A DNA stretch of 33,023 bases from positions 1-33,023 of IMG/VR virus record IMGVR_UViG_3300036830_000204, one strand, 5' to 3'. Source of the DNA: a virus. A program made the position numbers and the translations under genes. The notes below the pieces were generated by a model that saw only the letters and a list, made by a program, of their open reading frames with translations, was not told the origin of the DNA and did not search any database. Below are positions 15,517-21,895 of the stretch, piece after piece; the stretch's first letter is position 1, and each line of letters starts with the position of its first letter.

Positions 15517-15830
15517 TTCAACTTTCCTTTTTCTTCAACAGAATCTAGCATTTTCATCATGGTTTTATGATGACTTAATAATAATTTCTCCATGCTAATG
15601 TCATAACCATTCATTCCTTTGAATAAAGTTTTACAAGTTGTTAGCATGTTTCCATCTAATACAGCTAATGTAGCAACAATAATATTAATTACTGTATCAG
15701 TATCAATTTGTTTTGGATCGCCTTTTGAAACAATATTTAATTGACGTGTTAATTTACGTTTCATAAAGGCAAATGTGTCTTTAGAAATAATGGTACATAT
15801 ATCTTGAAATTGTTTATCGGATAATTTCAT
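15513..15830 (-). CDS. Hypothetical helical protein
   Basis: A 105-residue protein. ATG 15830 is preferred over an upstream TTG because AAGGA sits 6 bases before it. It opens MKLSDKQFQDICTIISKDTF, with further helices VINIIVATLAVLDGNMLTTC and LLLSHHKTMMKMLDSV. The VINIIVATLAVL stretch is hydrophobic but short and flanked by acidic residues, so a buried helix is more likely than a membrane span. Family not recognised. Confidence 0.65.
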   Translation of the reverse strand: MKLSDKQFQDICTIISKDTFAFMKRKLTRQLNIVSKGDPKQIDTDTVINIIVATLAVLDGNMLTTCKTLFKGMNGYDISMEKLLLSHHKTMMKMLDSVEEKGKLN

Positions 15831-15839
15831 TAACAATCC

Positions 15840-16220
15840 TTAATTAATAATAATGGGATGAATAGTATGCTGATACTTTAAATCAAATTTTTCGTAATGC
15901 TTGGTATCTTCAAGAAGAAGATAATCTGAATTATAATGGCCTTGATTTGGTATATCCAATCCACATTGAACATTAATCCAATCAGCAAGATTATAGGCAT
16001 CAGCATATGGAATATTTAATTTTTCCGAAACATAATCACCTGATTTGACTCTTTCCATATCAAAGAAGAATGCACCTACTCTTTCTAATGCGACAAATAA
16101 TTTTGAATGGATAAAAAATGAAATTAATTTGAATTGTGTGCCATTACCAAGATTAATAAACTTAACTACAGGTTTTTCATTGACAATAATCTTTTTCCAA
16201 ATAACTTTTACTTCACTCAT
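15840..16220 (-). CDS. Hypothetical protein
   Basis: A 126-residue mixed alpha/beta protein (MSEVKVIWKKIIVNEKPVVK; later RVGAFFFDMERVKSGDYVSE and YADAYNLADWINVQCGLDIP). ATG 16220 is chosen because GGGAG lies 8 bases upstream; an earlier in-frame TTG overlaps that site. Its leader shares a 12-base block (TTGGGAGTTACA) with the gene starting at 18904. No known family is recognised. Confidence 0.65.
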   Translation of the reverse strand: MSEVKVIWKKIIVNEKPVVKFINLGNGTQFKLISFFIHSKLFVALERVGAFFFDMERVKSGDYVSEKLNIPYADAYNLADWINVQCGLDIPNQGHYNSDYLLLEDTKHYEKFDLKYQHTIHPIIIN

Positions 16221-16252
16221 GTCTGTAACTCCCAAGTTTTTAACTGAATAAA

Positions 16253-16420
16253 TTACTTTTTATTCATGCCGTATAATGCGTATGCCATCGTAATCAAATG
16301 ATAAAGAATAGTACTGATCCATGAACTTTTATCACAATCCTTAATAACATTGAATCGACATAACGCATCATCCAACAAAGTAAGACCTTCTTTGATTAGC
16401 TCATCCTTAGGTACTTCCAT
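16253..16420 (-). CDS. Small hypothetical protein (55 aa)
   Basis: A 55-residue frame with ATG 16420 behind GGAGAGG, opening MEVPKDELIKEGLTLLDDAL. The C-terminal half (WISTILYHLITMAYALYGM) is a hydrophobic stretch, long enough to be a membrane segment or a buried helix. It lies between two leftward genes in an otherwise empty interval. Function unknown; an N-in small membrane protein is possible. Confidence 0.6.
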   Translation of the reverse strand: MEVPKDELIKEGLTLLDDALCRFNVIKDCDKSSWISTILYHLITMAYALYGMNKK

Positions 16421-16430
16421 ATTCCTCTCC

Positions 16431-16805
16431 TTATTTCATAATTTCCCAATCATTACTGCATAGACATTTAAAGGTTGGCATAAACTCATACTCAACCTGT
16501 CTACACATCGCCAAGTTGCCATTATCCACAAAGATAAACGAATCTAGTGTTTCATCACGGGTAATAGCTTTCTTTTGTTTCAACTCTTCTAATGCTTCCA
16601 AGAAAGAAAGTTTTCTACCATCACCATCTACTACTAACCAATCTTTGGAAAGTAGTAGGTTGGCATTACCATAGAAAGAAATGTTCTCACCCCGAAATGT
16701 TTTAATCGCATCATTAATCAGACGCAAATGCATGTAGGGTTCCCATTCCTTGCGTCTAATCTTTTTACCTGCTAACAATTCCTTGTGCGCTTTATCGAAA
16801 TTCAT
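16431..16805 (-). CDS. Tandem Tad2-like (DUF2829) protein, putative anti-Thoeris factor
   Basis: A 124-residue protein. The N-terminal half (MNFDKAHKELLAGKKIRRKE, then LSKDWLVVD) follows the DUF2829/Tad2 pattern: 'F--A---l--Gk-irR--W ... dll--DWevv'. Tad2 proteins sequester the cyclic ADP-ribose signal of Thoeris defence. The C-terminal half repeats the pattern (FLEALEELKQKKAITRDE, then FIFVDNG, then SNDWEIM), so the protein appears to be two fused Tad2-like domains, at residues ~2-60 and ~67-123. The second copy lacks the usual Trp after the Arg. ATG 16805 is chosen because the site AGGA is 9 bases upstream and MNF is the usual family start; an ATG 6 bases earlier is also possible. Ligand binding is inference. 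Confidence 0.72.
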   Translation of the reverse strand: MNFDKAHKELLAGKKIRRKEWEPYMHLRLINDAIKTFRGENISFYGNANLLLSKDWLVVDGDGRKLSFLEALEELKQKKAITRDETLDSFIFVDNGNLAMCRQVEYEFMPTFKCLCSNDWEIMK

Positions 16806-16823
16806 TTTCATTTATCCTGTCAT

Positions 16824-17303
16824 TCAGAATGGTATAGAATCATTTATAAACTCATCTGCTGGCTTACCAATCACATTGGACTTGCCAATGATATAATCCT
16901 CAATTACATTCTTATCAGGATATTTGGAACCTACTGGTTTACCATTTAGCTTATCAAAAGGTATTTCATTACCTTGCTGAGTTTTAACCTTAACTCTTAC
17001 ATGTTGGTTAGAAGCATCTTCTGGTGTAAACTTTTCATCCAGATATAGTTGTTCCTGACCAGAAGAGTCGCAGAAATGTTTTAATTTCCATAACATCTTC
17101 TCAGTGAAAACTAAAAAGTCCCTTATATCATGCGCATTACCTGCTTTGTCAAATACTGCAAGTGTCATATCAGCCATCACATTATTGGATTTGGACAGAG
17201 AACGGGTGGCAACTTTCACCACCGCGTCATATTCACCGTCTTCCAGAAGATTAAATCTTGCCTTCATCACATCTTCTTCATTTAGTGCTTTGTATAAACT
17301 CAT
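16824..17303 (-). CDS. Probable single-stranded DNA-binding protein (DUF669-like)
   Basis: A 159-residue protein. The core (FNLLEDGEYDAVVKVATRSL, then MADMTLAVFDKAGNAHDIRD, then FLVFTEKMLWKLKHFCDSSG) resembles DUF669 phage proteins that sit beside Sak4-type ATPases. The C-terminal tip FINDSIPF resembles the acidic DDDIPF tail by which SSB proteins recruit partners. Its start overlaps the stop of the Sak4-like gene by four bases (ATGA), a sign of paired production. Known Sak4 proteins are stimulated by a cognate SSB. DNA binding here is inferred, not shown by a recognisable OB-fold signature. Confidence 0.72.
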   Translation of the reverse strand: MSLYKALNEEDVMKARFNLLEDGEYDAVVKVATRSLSKSNNVMADMTLAVFDKAGNAHDIRDFLVFTEKMLWKLKHFCDSSGQEQLYLDEKFTPEDASNQHVRVKVKTQQGNEIPFDKLNGKPVGSKYPDKNVIEDYIIGKSNVIGKPADEFINDSIPF

Positions 17304-18151
17304 GCTGCTTCTCCTTGAATAGTAGATTTAAGATATTGAATGCATTTTTCCATTGCTTCCCGTGGCATTTCTGACCATTCTTCGGCAGAAGCCTTACTTT
17401 TCCACTTGCTATATACTTCCTCTGGTGTTTTAAGTAATTCGATTAATCTGGTTAGCTCTTTTACTTGTTCAACGGTAGCTAATTCCTGTGGTTTAGCATC
17501 ACGTTCTAATACTTCTCTTCCAAATCGATTAGCAATTTCATCATAACTAAATGGAAATGTATCAGTATCAGGGAATGTCTCAATACGTGACTTCTTCACA
17601 ATTCCAATACGTTTATCCCCACGTTTCTGTATTTCAAATACTAAATCAAACAAGTAATCTAACTTCTTGTAGCAATCAAAGGTTTGGCCTAATACCGCCA
17701 GGTTCTGACCATATTCATTCTTACTATGTGAGGTGATGATCACATTCATGTCTATGCGAAAGAGCAGGTTAAGCAACTGTTTCATGCGCTTATTGGCTTC
17801 ACCATAATGTCTGCCAAACTCTGTTCCTACTTTCTTCTCCGCCTTCTCTAATAAATCATTGTAAAGGTTAGTCAATGAATCAATGACCAATGTCTTATAA
17901 TCATGCTTGATGGTCAGCAATTGCTTTAACTCATTGACCATTTCCTCAAAATCTACTGTCATGAGTACCACACCACTGGCCTTATCAATTGCTTTAACAT
18001 ATTGAGGTTTGTTGGTAGAACCTTCTGTATCAATGATGTAGGGCTTCGGAAATTGTATCGCTGCCATTGTCTTACCCACACCTGCTGATCCATAGAATAA
18101 AGCTTTTAATCTTTGTTCTATCATTGCTGGTTTCTTTGCTCGTAAAGCCAT
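17300..18151 (-). CDS. Sak4-like RecA-family ATPase
   Basis: A 283-residue ATPase. The Walker A motif GSAGVGKT is at residues 21-28 and Walker B TLVIDSL at about 87-93, with IIDTEGS (39-45) and the sensor-like VIITSHSK at 137-144. This is the shortened RecA-core layout of phage Sak4 single-strand annealing proteins. ATG 18151 is chosen because AGGAG lies 8 bases upstream; an upstream TTG overlaps the site. It is co-translated with the SSB-like gene. The pair would promote annealing and recombination during phage replication. A general phage AAA/RecA-like 'nucleotide-binding protein' label would be the cautious alternative. Confidence 0.8.
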   Translation of the reverse strand: MALRAKKPAMIEQRLKALFYGSAGVGKTMAAIQFPKPYIIDTEGSTNKPQYVKAIDKASGVVLMTVDFEEMVNELKQLLTIKHDYKTLVIDSLTNLYNDLLEKAEKKVGTEFGRHYGEANKRMKQLLNLLFRIDMNVIITSHSKNEYGQNLAVLGQTFDCYKKLDYLFDLVFEIQKRGDKRIGIVKKSRIETFPDTDTFPFSYDEIANRFGREVLERDAKPQELATVEQVKELTRLIELLKTPEEVYSKWKSKASAEEWSEMPREAMEKCIQYLKSTIQGEAA

Positions 18152-18178
18152 GTTATATACTCCTATCAAATGTTGTGC

Positions 18179-18280
18179 TCAGTTAAGAGCGTTCAGATAA
18201 ATCCTTCGGAGACACTCAATGAATGCCTCCTGAGTATTTATCTCATCCGTGGCAATCTCTACTGCAAAACCATGAATCAC
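18179..18280 (-). CDS. Possible very small protein, GTG start (33 aa)
   Basis: A 33-residue frame overlapping the end of the previous gene and ending 28 bases before the Sak4-like ATG. It reads VIHGFAVEIATDEINTQEAF with an amphipathic ending (IECLRRIYLNALN). The start has no clear ribosome binding site, so it may depend on coupling to the upstream gene, or it may be a chance frame. Listed for completeness. Confidence 0.25.
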   Translation of the reverse strand: MIHGFAVEIATDEINTQEAFIECLRRIYLNALN

Positions 18281-18509
18281 AACAGCTTGCTTTTACCCAA
18301 TGGTCATCTCTTTCATCTCTTAATGTTTTATCGCTACAACCTTCGCAATAAATGAGCTGATCTTCCCAAATCATGTTTTCGCATGCTTCTATACATGCTT
18401 CTTTTGTTCCCATATGTTCTGGATAATGTTCGTAAAGATATTTTTCAGCCGCAATCAGATCAAGAAATGTCACTGAATCATTACCATGTATGCCATAAAT
18501 GGTTCTCAT
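18243..18509 (-). CDS. Small cysteine-rich (zinc-finger-like) protein
   Basis: An 88-residue protein. ATG 18509 has AAGGAG 6 bases upstream. The C-terminal third carries a dense Cys pattern, CEGCSDKTLRDERDDHWVKA followed by CCDSWFCSRDCH, suggesting two zinc sites, somewhat like a MYND or knuckle arrangement. The N-terminal part contains EKYLYEHYPEHMGTKEACIE. Its start lies 2 bases after the upstream stop. Function unknown; it could bind protein or nucleic acid. Confidence 0.66.
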   Translation of the reverse strand: MRTIYGIHGNDSVTFLDLIAAEKYLYEHYPEHMGTKEACIEACENMIWEDQLIYCEGCSDKTLRDERDDHWVKASCCDSWFCSRDCHG

Positions 18510-18511
18510 GA

Positions 18512-18904
18512 CTATCTCCTTACCCAATAAGCTTCGCCATTGTCGTAATGAGTTCGTCTAATTAATCCTGCTTCTTCCATATCTTCTGAATAAACTTCAT
18601 CACATTCGCTATCTAAAAGATGTTGGATATGATCGATATATTCATTAAACACAGCTTCAGTTCGAATAGGATTTTCACAAGCCCACTCATATTCCTCACT
18701 GTCAGTGACATGAGAAAGAATAAGTTTTTTGTCAGATAATGAGAAAGTAGCTGGATCAATGGCATAGCTGCCATCAGAGTAATGTCCATATTCTCGGATG
18801 AGATTATGTAGCAATCTGGTCAAAGATAGTCCTTTCATGGTGTAGATACCTTCCTTAGTATCTTGAACAACTAAACGTAATTGATGTATATTACTTTTAT
18901 TCAT
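18512..18904 (-). CDS. Hypothetical acidic protein
   Basis: A 130-residue acidic protein with ATG 18904 behind GGGAG; its leader block TTGGGAGTTACA is shared with the gene at 16220. It opens MNKSNIHQLRLVVQDTKEGI, has a helix LSLTRLLHNLIREYGHYSDG, and ends EEAGLIRRTHYDNGEAYWVR. The many acidic residues in the middle (DSECDEVYSEDMEEAG) could mimic DNA, but this is speculation. Family not recognised. Confidence 0.65.
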   Translation of the reverse strand: MNKSNIHQLRLVVQDTKEGIYTMKGLSLTRLLHNLIREYGHYSDGSYAIDPATFSLSDKKLILSHVTDSEEYEWACENPIRTEAVFNEYIDHIQHLLDSECDEVYSEDMEEAGLIRRTHYDNGEAYWVRR

Positions 18905-18975
18905 CTTTGTAACTCCCAAAGTTATTGATGATTAGTATCAGTGGGGATTGCCGTCTCCACTGCTACGCTTTAAAT

Positions 18976-19230
18976 CTATTTTATAAAAAACATTACTATC
19001 CCTAATATTGTTGTCATTGATCCAAATCCTGTTACCAATGCCTTGATCATGAATTCTTTAAGGTCTGTCTTTAATCTATATTCCATAGCAATCAAATCTT
19101 CTTTAGTAGCAATATGTGTATTAATCATATTTACCATTTCTTCTGCTTGCACATCTGCAATCCTTGCTGCCATACCTGCTTCCTTTAACTTGTTTGCATA
19201 AGTAATTGGATTAAATGTTATTGAAGCCAT
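18976..19230 (-). CDS. Small coiled-coil protein with C-terminal membrane segment (DUF1640-like)
   Basis: An 84-residue protein. The first part (FNPITYANKLKEAGMAARIA, then ATKEDLIAMEYRLKTDLKEF) matches the pattern of DUF1640/CCDC90-type proteins, in which a short '--kLk-aG----qA-a-ae-' helix is followed by 'ATKeDl--le-rl' coiled coil. The end (IKALVTGFGSMTTILGIVMF) is a membrane helix. The role of phage copies is not established. It could affect the membrane late in infection, but there is no lysis gene beside it. RBS GAGGAG overlaps the upstream gene's end. Confidence 0.68.
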   Translation of the reverse strand: MASITFNPITYANKLKEAGMAARIADVQAEEMVNMINTHIATKEDLIAMEYRLKTDLKEFMIKALVTGFGSMTTILGIVMFFIK

Positions 19231-19233
19231 AAC

Positions 19234-19404
19234 TTACTCCTCATTGTTGTTGTCAGTAGCTTTTATCTTCTTCTGCATACTTTTCTCTAATATATCTTTC
19301 ACTATATCTTGTAGATTGACACGCTTCCTCACTGCAAGCACCTTGAGCTCTGTCCAGCACTCAAGGGACACGCTTGTTGTTACTTTCTTCTCTTCTTTGC
19401 TCAT
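19234..19404 (-). CDS. Ribbon-helix-helix regulator (56 aa)
   Basis: A 56-residue protein with ATG 19404 behind AAGGGG. The strand KVTTSVSLECWTEL is followed by helices KVLAVRKRVNLQDIVKDILE, the compact ribbon-helix-helix layout of Arc/CopG-type DNA-binding proteins. These act as dimers whose N-terminal strand enters the major groove. It directly follows a second, similar regulator and precedes the DUF1640-like gene, whose ribosome site lies inside its 3' end. Confidence 0.7.
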   Translation of the reverse strand: MSKEEKKVTTSVSLECWTELKVLAVRKRVNLQDIVKDILEKSMQKKIKATDNNNEE

Positions 19405-19435
19405 GACCCCTTCCTTATTTCCTGATTAGATGATG

Positions 19436-19609
19436 TTATGATACCAAGACATCACTTGATGTCAACTTATTTTCACACTTTTTTTTATATTTTTCTAAAC
19501 AATCATTGATTAACTCTTGAAGGGACATATCTCGATCAACTGCTCTTTTTTTAAGAAAAGACCACGTTTGTCTATCTAATCGCAAAGTAAGAATTTTCCT
19601 ATCTTGCAT
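19436..19609 (-). CDS. Ribbon-helix-helix regulator (57 aa), first gene of the leftward unit
   Basis: A 57-residue protein opening MQDRKILTLRLDRQTWSFLK, then KRAVDRDMSLQELINDCLEK. The ILTLRLD strand and the two helices fit the ribbon-helix-helix fold. ATG 19609 has AGGAGAG upstream; longer in-frame starts extend into the promoter and are rejected. It resembles the next gene in layout (strand-W-helix-helix), so the two may be paralogues. Being first behind a promoter that carries a palindrome suggests self-regulation. Confidence 0.74.
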   Translation of the reverse strand: MQDRKILTLRLDRQTWSFLKKRAVDRDMSLQELINDCLEKYKKKCENKLTSSDVLVS

Positions 19610-19642
19610 TCTTTCTCTCCTGTTATTGATGTATTTATATAT

Positions 19643-19679
19643 AATAAGTAAAGATATCACTTGCTTATTAAAATGACAA
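19643..19679 (-). promoter_or_regulatory. Leftward promoter with overlapping operator-like palindrome
   Basis: On the minus strand, TTGTCA (19679-19674) and TATCTT (19656-19651) are 17 bp apart, a good sigma-70 pair, which would start transcription about 35 bases before the first regulator. An inverted repeat (AATAAGTAA at 19643-19651 and TTGCTTATT at 19661-19669, 8 of 9 positions matching) covers the -10 and spacer. On the plus strand TATAAT lies at 19640-19645 but lacks a matching -35. Confidence 0.6.
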
Positions 19680-19688
19680 GGAGTCATC

Positions 19689-19808
19689 ATGGAAAAGTAT
19701 CACCAATACAGTGCCATCAAAAGAATAATTGATGAATATTTTAATATGAAGGATGATAAGAAATATGAAGATTTTATTAAGAAATTAGTTATGATACTGG
19801 GGATATAA
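19689..19808 (+). CDS. Small leader-position protein (39 aa)
   Basis: A 39-residue protein, ATG 19689 behind AAGGAG, first gene on the rightward side of the divergent control region. It reads MEKYHQYSAIKRIIDEYFNM and ends IKKLVMILGI. It is mostly helical and charged. A strong terminator begins 8 bases after its stop, so it may be the only product of a short transcript unless termination is overcome. Function unknown. Confidence 0.62.
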   Translation: MEKYHQYSAIKRIIDEYFNMKDDKKYEDFIKKLVMILGI

Positions 19809-19815
19809 AAAACAA

Positions 19816-19842
19816 GGGGAAGTTAGACGCTTCCCCGTTTTT
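19816..19842 (+). terminator. Rho-independent terminator before the replication genes
   Basis: GGGGAAG (19816-19822) pairs with CTTCCCC (19830-19836) around a 7-base loop and is followed by GTTTTTGTT. It lies between the 39-residue gene and the helicase operon, where it could limit or time read-through. Confidence 0.85.
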
Positions 19843-19922
19843 GTTATTCCATTAACGATTATCAAGGCAATTTTAAAGGACTTGCACGGATTTGCAAAGA
19901 CTTTTTGCCTTCTGGAGTAAGA

Positions 19923-20249
19923 ATGAAACCGATTGCCCCTCAAGGGGAATGGCTAAGAGATAGGCTTTTAGCTGATCACAAAGAAATCATTTTTATTTTT
20001 ATGGGGACTAAAGCCGAAGAGCGAGCAAGAGGCTTCCTGCCTGAGCTTCCTTACACGATATACCTTCCGTTCAGAACTTCCCCTTATGCCTATACATGGC
20101 CAGTCAATGGCTGTGAGGTTTATCTCACTGATACTGATTTATCTTCAGGATTATTTTTAAAAACATTTGTGATGTGCCTGTTCATGCATGGCGCAACGCT
20201 TATTCATTACTTATCCAAAAAATATTCTCAAACATTCAGAAGGAGCTAA
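19923..20249 (+). CDS. Hypothetical protein upstream of the helicase
   Basis: A 108-residue protein with ATG 19923 behind TGGAG. It opens MKPIAPQGEWLRDRLLADHK and contains EIIFIFMGTKAEERARGFLP and a C-terminal hydrophobic helix (LKTFVMCLFMHGATLIHYLS). The stop is 3 bases from the helicase start, with the helicase's ribosome site inside the 3' end, so the two are one unit. No family is recognised. It could assist helicase loading by position, but there is no motif for that. Confidence 0.62.
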   Translation: MKPIAPQGEWLRDRLLADHKEIIFIFMGTKAEERARGFLPELPYTIYLPFRTSPYAYTWPVNGCEVYLTDTDLSSGLFLKTFVMCLFMHGATLIHYLSKKYSQTFRRS

Positions 20250-20251
20250 CA

Positions 20252-21274
20252 ATGCATAAGGATGCCGATAATTCATTTATATTTTCAGAAGAAGAAATCG
20301 AAGCAAAACGCAAATCCCATAATATCACGCCAATTAAGCCTATTAAACAGATAGAACCTTTGACAATGGAGATGATTCAGCTTGAAAACCCTCCTCCAAA
20401 GCAATATGCGCTTTATCCTATTCTACCCGTGCAAGGTATTGCATTAGTTTTTGCAGCGGCTGGAGTAGGAAAGACTATGTTTACACTTAATCTTGCCTAT
20501 GCCATTGCAGGTGGAGGCAATTTTCTTGGATATACTGCTCCCAAGCCACGCAAGATACTTTATATCGATGCAGAAATGGCCTATGTGGATATACACAGTA
20601 GACTTATGCAAATCTCAGTACAGCAAGGAAAACTCGACATTCCTGGTAATTTTTTCATATATACGCCCGATAGAATGATGGCAAAAGATGAAACCATTCC
20701 AATTCGTATGCCAAAAATATGCTCGCCAGAAGGACAAGCATTTTATTCAGATGTAATTGAACGTCACAACATTGATGTCATAGTTTTTGACAATCTTTCC
20801 ATGCTAACTACGGTTAATCTTGATACAGGGGAAGATTTGCATTTATTTACAGATTGGCAGCTACATCTGCGTGCCCGTGGAAAGACTATGATCAATGTAC
20901 ATCATGCAGGTAAGGACAAAAATGGTTATCGTGGATCATCAAAGCTAATTGACCATGTTGATACAGCCATTTCTCTTCAAGCCATTGATGATTCACTTCC
21001 TGAAAATGCTGATGATTCTCTTATGGGAAAACGTTTCAAGGTAGTTTATCAAAAAAATCGTTCCTTTTTTGGCAAAGAATCTCTTCCTTTTGAAGTGACT
21101 TTTCATAATGAGAAATGGTCATGTCGAACTATGGAGAAATCAGAAATGGAAAGAGTAGTCGAAATGGTCAAGCTCGGAATGAATCAAGTATCTATATCCA
21201 AAGAACTTGGATGTGGTCAGTCAAAGATAGCTAAACTCATCAAGAAAGCACGCGGCTTTAAGCTCATCGACTAG
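20252..21274 (+). CDS. RepA-like hexameric replicative helicase (AAA_25 family)
   Basis: A 340-residue ATPase with ATG 20252 behind AAGGAG. The Walker A motif AAAGVGKT is at residues 68-75, a strand with KILYIDAEM at 101-109, Walker B VIVFDNLS at 176-183, and the RepA-type motif VHHAGKDKNGYRGSSKLID at 216-234. This is the layout of RSF1010 RepA-like replicative helicases, which unwind DNA at the origin. The C-terminus (MNQVSISKELGCGQSKIAKL) is a helix-turn-helix that may bind DNA, perhaps the repeats directly downstream. It is the only replication enzyme recognised; polymerase and primase would come from the host. Confidence 0.85.
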   Translation: MHKDADNSFIFSEEEIEAKRKSHNITPIKPIKQIEPLTMEMIQLENPPPKQYALYPILPVQGIALVFAAAGVGKTMFTLNLAYAIAGGGNFLGYTAPKPRKILYIDAEMAYVDIHSRLMQISVQQGKLDIPGNFFIYTPDRMMAKDETIPIRMPKICSPEGQAFYSDVIERHNIDVIVFDNLSMLTTVNLDTGEDLHLFTDWQLHLRARGKTMINVHHAGKDKNGYRGSSKLIDHVDTAISLQAIDDSLPENADDSLMGKRFKVVYQKNRSFFGKESLPFEVTFHNEKWSCRTMEKSEMERVVEMVKLGMNQVSISKELGCGQSKIAKLIKKARGFKLID

Positions 21275-21299
21275 GAATACCCTAGTGCATAATATTTTT

Positions 21300-21529
21300 T
21301 GGAATAATCACTCACAAAAACCCTCTTGAGCCCAATATCCACGGGCTCTCCAGCATTATTCCACCACTGGAATAATCTTGGAATATTCTTGGAATATGGA
21401 ATATTCCATTATTCCATTATTATTCCAATTTTATTCCATTTTTATTCCATGGAATATATATATTAATCATATAGTTATAATATATTATTCCATTTATATA
21501 ATTGCCCAGGGGGGGGTTGGAATATTCCA
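21300..21529. other. Iteron array, probable replication origin
   Basis: Fifteen copies of TGGAATA (either strand) lie in 230 bp directly after the helicase gene. Plus-strand copies start at 21300, 21368, 21379, 21390, 21397, 21450 and 21518. Minus-strand copies start at 21357, 21402, 21410, 21421, 21432, 21443, 21486 and 21523. Most of the central copies are 11 bp apart and mirror one another around a 12-bp palindrome at 21397-21408. An AT-only stretch (about 21453-21489) and eight consecutive G (21509-21516) follow. A GC-rich hairpin (21328-21333 with 21343-21348) precedes the array. Iterons beside the initiator and an AT-rich unwinding segment are typical of origins. No gene is present here. 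Confidence 0.78.
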
Positions 21530-21583
21530 GTCAAAACACAATCAAGAATATTTGTTTAATTATTAACCAAAAGGAGAGAGTAA

Positions 21584-21631
21584 ATGAAGTTCCTGGAAAC
21601 TATATTGGGTGTTACAACAGATACATTTTAG
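21584..21631 (+). CDS. Possible 15-residue leader peptide
   Basis: ATG 21584 has a strong AAGGAGAG site and encodes MKFLETILGVTTDTF. An AT-only hairpin (AATTATT 21650-21656 with AATAATT 21664-21670) follows before the next gene. It may be a leader peptide setting translation of the downstream gene, or a degraded gene start. Confidence 0.35.
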   Translation: MKFLETILGVTTDTF

Positions 21632-21682
21632 ATATGAAATGATAAAGCTAATTATTGAAGCCAAATAATTGAAGGATTACAT

Positions 21683-21895
21683 ATGCTTAACCGATCATGG
21701 AAAGATCAAAAATTGTACATTTGTGACATGATGAGGCAAATCTCGGATCATTATGGTGGAGATGATATAGAATGGCTTAGAGATTATGCTAAGTTGATTA
21801 TTGAACAGCATAAGGATGATTTCTCAAAGGCTATCTCATGCTTCGAGGATTTGCTGGAACAAACTAAGTACGCAAGGAGGCCATGTTCTACATGA
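21683..21895 (+). CDS. Hypothetical protein
   Basis: A 70-residue helical protein with ATG 21683 behind GAAGGA, reading MLNRSWKDQKLYICDMMRQI, then DDIEWLRDYAKLIIEQHKDD and FEDLLEQTKYARRPCST. It is acidic in the middle and basic at the end. Its stop overlaps the next start by four bases (ATGA). It is first in a short unit leading to the VRR-NUC nuclease. No family is recognised. Confidence 0.62.
   Translation: MLNRSWKDQKLYICDMMRQISDHYGGDDIEWLRDYAKLIIEQHKDDFSKAISCFEDLLEQTKYARRPCST

Noticed and set aside
21378-21566. 62-residue frame across the iteron array
   Set aside because: It is made of the repeats themselves (Tyr/Ile/Ser runs) and has no ribosome site.
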